Shown here: piece by piece, positions 58,210 through 64,000 of the stretch
Layout of the letters: each line of letters opens with the position of its first letter
How positions within the stretch are numbered: position 1 is the first letter of the stretch
DNA from: Noviherbaspirillum_A sp047237965
GTDB lineage: Bacteria; Pseudomonadota; Gammaproteobacteria; Burkholderiales; Burkholderiaceae_D
Length of the DNA: 64,000 nucleotides
Direction: 5' to 3'
Assembly: GCF_047237965.1 (NCBI RefSeq)
Contig: NZ_JBDFLX010000001.1
Location: forward strand, 1 to 64,000
Notes under the pieces: generated by a model
The model's input: the letters and a program-made list of their open reading frames with translations, nothing else
Told to the model about the DNA's origin: nothing
The model's database searches: none
Made by a program: the position numbers and the translations under genes

Positions 58210-59384
58210 CGGCTTTCCCTGGAAAGCAGCGGCGATTGCGCCGGCGCGCCGCGCGGCATGCTCCCCGGCTGTGCTTGCCTGCTGTTTTCTGCCGTACGGG
58301 TGCCGCGGCGCAGCCAGAGATACAGCCCGCTGCCGAGCACGATGATGGTGGCGAGATCGAGCAGCGCCCAGAGTATCTGCATAGTCGTGCCGCCATAGTC
58401 GCCGAAGTGCAGCGGCTGGGACAGCAGCAGGGCCGTCACGTACCACGGCAGTGCGCGGCTGTCCGTCACCTGCGCGGTCTGGGCATCCACCAGTACCGGC
58501 TTGAACAGGCGTGCGGTCAGCGGCGATTCGCCGCGCAGGAAAACGCCGTAATGGTGCGGGCTGGAAAACGAGGTGCCGGGGAAGGCGATGAAGCGGATCT
58601 TCATTTCCGGCTCCAGCGCCATCGCCGCATCGACCGCCGTCTGCAGCGAACCCATGCGCGCCGGCGGCGGCAGCCCCTTGTACTGCGAGGTCATCTCGCT
58701 GACCTGGTCGGAACGCCACAGGTCGATCAGCGGGTCGGCCAGGGTGTTGATGATGCCGGTCAGCGTGACCACCGATGCCCACGCCAGCGTCACGATGCCC
58801 AGCATGTTGTGCATGTCCAGCCAGCGCGTGCGCGGCGTGCGGTCGCGCCGGACCGTGCCGAAGTCCAGCTTGCGCATGAAAGGCGCGTACAGCACCACGC
58901 CGGACACGATGGCCACCATCAGCAGCACGCCCATGAATCCGAGAAACAGGGTGCCGGGCAGTCCGGCGAACAGGTCCACATGCAGGCTGTGCATGACGTG
59001 CATGAAGCCTTCGTCCAGCTTGGGTTCGGCCAGCGGCTGGCCGGTGCGGGCGTCAACCGCCACCTGTTTCAGGTCCTTGTCCGAAGTGGGCGTATCGGCC
59101 AGCGTCACATACCAGACCCGGTCATCGTCGGGCTCCTGGGAAACAAACATGCCCTGCTTGCCGGGATGGCGGGCAATCGCCGTTTCCATTACCCGGTCCA
59201 GGCTGATGCGCGGCGTGGCTGCCGGCAGTTCAGGCGCTTCGACCTCCGTGCCCAGCAGATGGCCGATTTCATGATGGAAGATCAGCGGCAGGCCCGTCAG
59301 GCAGAGCAGGAGCATGAACAGGGTGCAGATCAGGCTGCTCCATTTATGGATCCAGGACCAGCGGCGGATGGCGGTGGGTGTCAT
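58206..59384 (-). CDS. PepSY-associated membrane protein
   Basis: The 392-residue inner-membrane protein has an N-terminal anchor helix (SLICTLFMLLLCLTGLPLIF), a periplasmic PepSY-like region, then three more helices (LGFMGVLLMVAIVSGVVLYA, a middle one near TLAWASVVTLTGI, and LLDLATIIVLGSGLYLWL). The conserved His residues in FHHEIG and MHVMHSLHVDLF fit the heme- or iron-reductase type of this family, which helps release iron from siderophores in the periplasm. It is divergent from a TonB-dependent siderophore receptor with a Fur box between, so the pair is a functional unit. Confidence 0.9.
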   Translation of the reverse strand: MTPTAIRRWSWIHKWSSLICTLFMLLLCLTGLPLIFHHEIGHLLGTEVEAPELPAATPRISLDRVMETAIARHPGKQGMFVSQEPDDDRVWYVTLADTPTSDKDLKQVAVDARTGQPLAEPKLDEGFMHVMHSLHVDLFAGLPGTLFLGFMGVLLMVAIVSGVVLYAPFMRKLDFGTVRRDRTPRTRWLDMHNMLGIVTLAWASVVTLTGIINTLADPLIDLWRSDQVSEMTSQYKGLPPPARMGSLQTAVDAAMALEPEMKIRFIAFPGTSFSSPHHYGVFLRGESPLTARLFKPVLVDAQTAQVTDSRALPWYVTALLLSQPLHFGDYGGTTMQILWALLDLATIIVLGSGLYLWLRRGTRTAENSRQAQPGSMPRGAPAQSPLLSRESR

Positions 59385-59462
59385 TGGGTTTTGGAAATTT
59401 TATGTGCGTTCACCGCAACATTGGCGATAGAAAGTGATTGCCAACATCAAATGCGTTCATGC

Positions 59463-59481
59463 AATAATAATCATTCTCATT
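59463..59481 (+). promoter_or_regulatory. Fur box between PepSY and TonB receptor genes
   Basis: AATAATAATCATTCTCATT matches the Fur consensus GATAATGATAATCATTATC closely in its second half and partly in its first. It lies 41 bases before the receptor gene in a very AT-rich divergent region, so it can repress both genes when iron is plentiful. Confidence 0.75.
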
Positions 59482-59522
59482 TACATTTACAATTGTTGCA
59501 TTATTAACCAGGTCAACTTTTC

Positions 59523-61706
59523 ATGTCCGCTTTTCAATTCCAACGTTCCAGAATCAGCCTGGCCGTATTGATGACGCTGTGTGCCAGCGCGCATGCCCAA
59601 TCGCAGGAAACCGCCGCGACGCAGACCCTGCCCACGGTCAATGTCAATGCCTCCGCCGATGCATCCGCCGGCGGCCTGCCGGCCGAGTACGCCGGCGGCC
59701 AGGTGGCGCGCGGCGCGCGTCTGGGCCTTTTGGGCAACGTCGACCAGATGAACGCGCCGTTCAGCAGCACTGCCTACACCCAGGCGCTGATCCAGGACCA
59801 GCAGGCGCGCAGCGTGGCGGACGTGCTGCAAAATGATCCGACGGTGCGGGTAGCGCGCGGTTTCGGCAACTACCAGGAGCTGTACATGATCCGCGGCTTC
59901 CCGGTCAATTCCGATGACCTGGCCTACAACGGACTGTATGGCCTGTTGCCGCGCCAGTTCGTGGCGACCGAACTGCTGGAGCGGGTGGAAGTCCTGCGTG
60001 GCGCGAACACCTTCATCAATGGCGCAACGCCGGGCGGCGGCGGCATTGGCGGCGTGATCAACCTGGTGCCCAAGCGCGCACCGAACACGCCCCTGACCCA
60101 GGTCACTGCCGGCGTCGACAGCGGCGGCCAGGGCTACCTGGCAACCGACCTTGCCCGCCGGTTCGGCGAGGACAATGCCACTGGGGTCCGCCTGAACCTG
60201 GTGCGCCGCGACGGCAATACCGCGATCGAACGGGAAAAGCGTGAACTGAGCGTGGCTTCGCTGGGCCTGGATCACCGCGGCCGGGATTTCCGCCTGTCCG
60301 CCGATGTCGGCTTCCAGGAACACAACCTGAAGCAGGCGCGCCCCAGCGTGCGGCTGGACGCCGGCGTGCCGGTGCCGGACGCACCGAATGCCTCGTCCAA
60401 CTTCGCACAGCCATGGTCTTATTCGAACGAACGTGACACCTTTGGCACGGTGCGCGGCGAATTCGACCTGTCGCCGGATGTCACCGCGTGGGCCGCCGCC
60501 GGCGCACGCCACGGCACCGAGCGCAACAGCCTGGCCAATCCCACGGTGATCAACGCCGCCGGCGACACCAGCACCTACCGTTTCGACAATGCCCGGCGCG
60601 ACACGGTGCGCACCGGTGAAATCGGTATCCGCGGCAAGCTGCGTACCGGCGACATCGGCCATACGCTGAGCGCCACCGCCTCTAGCTTCGACCAGAAGGC
60701 GCGCAATGCCTATGGCCTGAGCGACTTCAGCGGCTTTGCATCCAGCCTGTATGCACCGGTAGCAGTCGGAGCGCCGGCATTGAACCTGCCTACCGCTGGT
60801 GCGTTCGGCAATCCCTTGCTCACGCAGCGCACCGAGTTGTCCAGCGTTGCGCTGGCCGACACGATGTCGTTCGCGCAGGAGCGGGTGCTGGTCACCGTCG
60901 GCGCACGTCACCAGAACATCAAGGAACGCACCTACGACTACGCCACCGGCGCGCAGAACGGCAGCTACGACAAGAGCGCGGTGACGCCAATCGCCGGCCT
61001 GGTGGTCAAGCCGATGCAGAACCTGTCGCTGTATGCGAACTATGTGGAAGCCCTGACGCGCGGCGCGGTGGCGGGCGGCTCCGTGCGCAACGCCGGTGAA
61101 GTGTTTTCCCCGTACCGTTCGCGGCAAAAGGAAATCGGCGCGAAATACGATGCCGGCCAGTATGGCGTGACCCTGGCGCTGTTCTCCACCTCGCAGCCGA
61201 TGGGCATGATCAACAACGCCACCAACCTGTTCGGCATCGATGGCGAGCAGCGTAACCGCGGCGCCGAACTGACGGTATATGGCGCGCCGATGCGCGGCCT
61301 GCGCCTGCTGGGTGGCCTTACCCTGCTCGACGCGGAACAGAGAAAGACCGCCGACGGCGTCAATGATGGCCGCGACGTGATCGGCGCGCCCAAGCTGCAG
61401 GCCAACCTGGGCGCGGAATGGGATGTGCCCGGCGTGCGTGGCCTGGCGCTGAATGGCCGCATGCTGCATACCGCTTCGCAATACGCCGATGCGGCCAATA
61501 CGCAGAAGCTGCCGTCCTGGAACCGTTTCGATGCCGGCGTGCGCTATGTGACGAACTGGGGCAAGCAGGCAGTCACGCTGCGCGGCCAGATCGAGAACCT
61601 GACCGACCGGGATTACTGGGCATCGGCCGGCGGCTATCCGGGCCAGGGTTACCTGGTGCTGGGCGCGCCGCGCACGCTGACGGTGTCGGCGACGATCGAT
61701 TTCTGA
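59523..61706 (+). CDS. TonB-dependent siderophore receptor
   Basis: The 727-residue outer-membrane barrel has a signal peptide (SLAVLMTLCASAHA), a plug domain (about 60-175, SVADVLQNDPTVRVARGFGNY and MIRGFPVN), and a 22-strand barrel (about 180-727) ending with the typical aromatic LTVSATIDF. A TonB box-like LPTVNVNA precedes the plug. The family takes up ferric siderophores; the exact ligand cannot be read from sequence. It is Fur-box flanked and divergent from PepSY. No siderophore synthesis genes are near, so the ligand may be foreign. Confidence 0.93.
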   Translation: MSAFQFQRSRISLAVLMTLCASAHAQSQETAATQTLPTVNVNASADASAGGLPAEYAGGQVARGARLGLLGNVDQMNAPFSSTAYTQALIQDQQARSVADVLQNDPTVRVARGFGNYQELYMIRGFPVNSDDLAYNGLYGLLPRQFVATELLERVEVLRGANTFINGATPGGGGIGGVINLVPKRAPNTPLTQVTAGVDSGGQGYLATDLARRFGEDNATGVRLNLVRRDGNTAIEREKRELSVASLGLDHRGRDFRLSADVGFQEHNLKQARPSVRLDAGVPVPDAPNASSNFAQPWSYSNERDTFGTVRGEFDLSPDVTAWAAAGARHGTERNSLANPTVINAAGDTSTYRFDNARRDTVRTGEIGIRGKLRTGDIGHTLSATASSFDQKARNAYGLSDFSGFASSLYAPVAVGAPALNLPTAGAFGNPLLTQRTELSSVALADTMSFAQERVLVTVGARHQNIKERTYDYATGAQNGSYDKSAVTPIAGLVVKPMQNLSLYANYVEALTRGAVAGGSVRNAGEVFSPYRSRQKEIGAKYDAGQYGVTLALFSTSQPMGMINNATNLFGIDGEQRNRGAELTVYGAPMRGLRLLGGLTLLDAEQRKTADGVNDGRDVIGAPKLQANLGAEWDVPGVRGLALNGRMLHTASQYADAANTQKLPSWNRFDAGVRYVTNWGKQAVTLRGQIENLTDRDYWASAGGYPGQGYLVLGAPRTLTVSATIDF

Positions 61707-61720
61707 TCGCTCATGTGAAT

Positions 61721-61752
61721 CCGCCCCGCCATGGCAATCCATGGCGGGGCGG
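61721..61752 (+). terminator. Strong hairpin after the receptor gene
   Basis: A 14-base perfect stem, CCGCCCCGCCATGG with its reverse complement, closes a CAAT loop. Only a weak T-rich stretch follows, so it may terminate by itself or protect the transcript end. Confidence 0.7.
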
Positions 61753-61819
61753 GCTTGGTGTGTTTCAGTATTTGCCTTGCCGGTGTCGTCTCCGCGGCGC
61801 CGGCAAGGCGGCATCGATA

Positions 61820-62299
61820 TCAATCTTCCTTCTCGCCCATCTGCGATTGCAGGTAGTTCTGCAGCCCGATGTCCTGCATCAGGCGTTCCTGGGTTTCCAG
61901 CCAGTCGATCGCGTATTCGCAGTGTTCCAGCAGTTCTTCCAGCAGGTCGCGGGTCACGTAGTCCTGGGTGGATTCGCACAGGGCGATCGCCTGGGTCAGC
62001 ACCGGATGGAAGCTGCGCCCGTATTGCAGGTCGCAATTGAGGCATTCGGCCGGGTCCTCGCCGATCAGCAGCTTGCCCAGGTCCTGCAGGTTGGGCAGGC
62101 CATCGAGGAACAGGATGCGCTCGATGAGCTTGTCGGCTTCCTTCATCACCCGGATCGACTGCTTGTATTCATACTTGTCCAGCCGCTCCAGCCCCCAGTT
62201 GCGGAACATGCGCGCATGCAGGAAGTACTGGTTGATGGCGGTGAGTTCGTTCTTGAGGACCTGGTTGAGCGTGCTCAGGACCTGGGGATTGCCTTTCAT
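61820..62299 (-). CDS. bfr: Bacterioferritin subunit with heme ligand but no ferroxidase centre
   Basis: The 159-residue four-helix-bundle subunit stores iron in a 24-mer shell. Aligned to E. coli Bfr without gaps, the heme ligand Met52 is kept (SIRVMKEADK), but five of six ferroxidase residues are replaced: E51V, H54E, E94G, E127C and H130A; only E18 remains. It therefore cannot oxidise iron itself and probably works as the heme-carrying partner in mixed shells. AGGAG lies seven bases before the ATG. It follows the other subunit gene after 15 bases, in one operon. Confidence 0.93.
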   Translation of the reverse strand: MKGNPQVLSTLNQVLKNELTAINQYFLHARMFRNWGLERLDKYEYKQSIRVMKEADKLIERILFLDGLPNLQDLGKLLIGEDPAECLNCDLQYGRSFHPVLTQAIALCESTQDYVTRDLLEELLEHCEYAIDWLETQERLMQDIGLQNYLQSQMGEKED

Positions 62300-62314
62300 G
62301 TTCTTTTCTCCTGT

Positions 62315-62800
62315 TTAAGTGGGGGAGGACGCATCCATCTGGCTCTGCTGGTAATTCTGCAGGCCGACCAGCCTGATCAGTTCCATATGCTGTTCCAGCC
62401 AGTAGGCATGGTCCATCTCGGTGTCTTCGAGTTGCACCAGAAGCATGTCGCGGGTGACGTAGTCCTTCACGCTTTCGCAGGCGGCGATGGCCTTCCTCAG
62501 TGCGTCGGCGACATGGTATTCCAGGTCGAGATCGGCCTGCAGCATGTCGGGCACGGTGCGGCCGATGTTGAGCGGGTCGCGCTTGCTCAGGTCGGGCGTG
62601 CCGTTGAGAAACAGGATGCGCTGGATCAGCGCGCGCGCATGCTGGCGTTCATGGTCGGACTCATGCAGGCTCATGTCGGCCAGGCGGTTCAGGCCGAGAT
62701 GCCGGTAGATCTCGCCATGGATCAGGTATTGATCGACCGCGGTGAGTTCGCCGGTGAGCAAACTGTTCAGGATACCGATGATTGCTGTATCACCCTGCAT
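62315..62800 (-). CDS. bfr: Bacterioferritin subunit with ferroxidase centre but no heme ligand
   Basis: The 161-residue subunit keeps all six ferroxidase ligands when aligned to E. coli Bfr: E18, E51, H54 (SDHERQHAR), E94 (DLDLEYH), and an ExxH pair one residue late (TEMDHAYWLE). The heme ligand Met52 is Arg. It is the catalytic partner of the heme-type subunit downstream, and mixed shells of this kind are known in Neisseria and others. GGAG lies six bases before the ATG. A longer frame to 62956 is not supported. Confidence 0.93.
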   Translation of the reverse strand: MQGDTAIIGILNSLLTGELTAVDQYLIHGEIYRHLGLNRLADMSLHESDHERQHARALIQRILFLNGTPDLSKRDPLNIGRTVPDMLQADLDLEYHVADALRKAIAACESVKDYVTRDMLLVQLEDTEMDHAYWLEQHMELIRLVGLQNYQQSQMDASSPT

Positions 62801-63050
62801 AACACTCTCCACCTTGAAATGACGACATGGACATGTTGCGGCCGATCCAGGATCGGGCAACGCCGGTATTGTAATTGCTGGAGCGCGGCGCATTGCGCCA
62901 AAGCGCAAGGAAGCTTGCGTAAGCCCGTGCGTTTGCGATCTTGAGGCACCGCGCAATACCGCTTATCGCTTCAGATAATTAAAATTTCGCACGTATGTAC
63001 AGGAAATTCTTTTGAAGCAATTTCTTTGGTGACGGCCCTGGCGACGCTGT

Positions 63051-64000
63051 TCAAATACCGCGCGCGGTGCGGACTGCCCGCCCCAAGTCGATGACCGACA
63101 TCGCGTAAAAGAAGCTGCGGTTGTACTGGGTAATGGCAAAGAAATTGTTGGCGCCCAGCCAGTATTCGGTAGGCGCGGCGCCATTTTGCAGATCGACCAG
63201 GCCGAACAGCATGTCGCTGGGCGGCTCCACCGGCGTCTGGACGCCGGCCGCGCGAATCTCATCCAGGCGGAACTTGGCCTGCAGTCCCTGGTTCAGGAAC
63301 ATTTCCCAGCCGCTTCCCGATGATGCGTCGAGCGCGGCCGGGAACACGGTGGGTTCGCCCCGCTTCCAGCCATGCTGGACCAGGAAGTTGGCAATGCTGC
63401 CGATGGCGTCGACGGGTGAATTGCGCAGATCGATTCTGCCGTCGCCATCGAAATCGACCGCGTACCTCCGGATGCTGCCCGGCATGAACTGCGGCCAGCC
63501 TACGGCGCCGGCATAGGAGCCGCGCAGCGAAAACGGATCGATGCCGCTGTCGCGTGCAAACAGCAGGGTGTTGGCGAGCTCGCCGCGGAAATAGTCCATG
63601 CGGGCTTGCCGGGTGGGCGTGTCCGGATAGGCAAAGGCCAACGTGGTGATGGCGTCCATCACGCGGAAATTGCCAGTGTTGCGGCCATAGACGGTTTCCA
63701 CGCCAAGGATGCCGACGATGATCTCGGCCGGCACGCCGAACTGTTCTTCCGCGCGCTGCAGCGCGTCGGCATGCTCGTTCCAGAAACTGACGCCGGCATT
63801 GATGCGCACCGGTTCGACGAAGCGGGCGCGGTAGGCCGCCCAGTTCTTCGGCTTGCTGGCCGGCGCCGGCTTCATCAGCTGGATGGCGCTATCGACGAAG
63901 CGCACTTTCGACAGCGTGCCTTCCAGCTCGGCGCGGGAGTAGCCGTGCCGGGCCACCATGTCGTCGATGAAGGCGCTGACTTCGCGCCATTGGGCAAAGC
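63051..64000 (-). CDS. mltB: Membrane-bound lytic murein transglycosylase B, N-terminus outside the window
   Basis: The frame stays open to the right edge, so the signal peptide and N-terminus are cut off; 316 codons are visible. Lytic transglycosylases of this family cut peptidoglycan and form 1,6-anhydro-muropeptides. The catalytic Glu is in GILGVETVYGRNTG, and the family block SLRGSYAGAVGWPQFMPGS follows, then DFDGDGRIDL, an EF-hand-like calcium site as in E. coli Slt35. The gene continues upstream on the minus strand past base 64000. Confidence 0.95.
   Translation of the reverse strand, partial: FAQWREVSAFIDDMVARHGYSRAELEGTLSKVRFVDSAIQLMKPAPASKPKNWAAYRARFVEPVRINAGVSFWNEHADALQRAEEQFGVPAEIIVGILGVETVYGRNTGNFRVMDAITTLAFAYPDTPTRQARMDYFRGELANTLLFARDSGIDPFSLRGSYAGAVGWPQFMPGSIRRYAVDFDGDGRIDLRNSPVDAIGSIANFLVQHGWKRGEPTVFPAALDASSGSGWEMFLNQGLQAKFRLDEIRAAGVQTPVEPPSDMLFGLVDLQNGAAPTEYWLGANNFFAITQYNRSFFYAMSVIDLGRAVRTARGI

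Noticed and set aside
59487..62045. An 852-codon minus-strand frame opposite the TonB receptor
   Set aside because: Antisense shadow; it runs through the hairpin and into the bacterioferritin gene without any protein signature.

Overview
The window looks like a chromosomal segment of a high-GC betaproteobacterium of the order Burkholderiales, most likely family Oxalobacteraceae (Herbaspirillum/Noviherbaspirillum-like). This rests on the housekeeping order gyrA-pheA-hisC-tyrA-aroA-cmk-rpsA-ihfB-lapA-lapB-rfaE1-cysM, a single-piece tmRNA, an fdsGBA-fdhD-fdsD formate dehydrogenase operon, and the family-like small proteins (DUF5985-like, DUF1415, YaeQ). The assignment is by gene content and order only.

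Layout. 1-2.6 kb: the 5' part of a minus-strand gene that leaves the window and whose N-terminus resembles an F-box, a small orphan ORF, and a glycine-zipper membrane protein. 2.7-13.2 kb: a signalling island made of two divergent units. The minus unit is a REC-HK-REC kinase, a small wHTH-like protein and two tiny membrane proteins, all overlapping. The plus unit is a giant soluble hybrid kinase with 13 tandem 92-residue HAMP repeats and three receiver domains, overlapping a CheR-like gene with degraded motifs. 13.2-14.1 kb: non-coding DNA with an imperfect inverted duplication of a repeat and a 27-unit hexamer array that ends at the ribosome binding site of a sirtuin gene. 14.1-18.7 kb: sirtuin, a secreted DUF3298-like protein, sixA, azoR and a divergent LysR gene. 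18.7-23.6 kb: a five-gene operon for L-threonate and D-erythronate breakdown (ltnD-otnK-otnC-otnI-denD), with a strong promoter and a GntR/FadR-type operator. 23.9-31.1 kb: a secreted ExeM/NucH-type nuclease, then the potassium transporter kup followed by a short KdpD-like kinase and KdpE. 31.2-38.5 kb: the soluble NAD-dependent formate dehydrogenase operon with a divergent ModE-like regulator.

38.7-56.0 kb is core chromosome: tmRNA, gph, ubiG, an OmpA-like protein, gyrA, the aromatic amino acid block, cmk, rpsA, ihfB, the lapAB/heptose kinase group, a ComEA-like protein and cysM. 56.1-64.0 kb: a small XRE regulator, DUF1415, yaeQ, then an iron block: a Fur-box-flanked TonB-dependent receptor with a divergent PepSY protein, and two bacterioferritin subunits with complementary losses (one keeps the heme ligand, the other the ferroxidase centre). 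The window ends inside mltB.

The genes point to a metabolically flexible environmental bacterium that oxidises formate to NADH, uses C4 sugar acids, scavenges iron with a siderophore and stores it in a probable mixed bacterioferritin, and invests heavily in cytoplasmic multi-step phosphorelay signalling. Both ends of the window cut genes.
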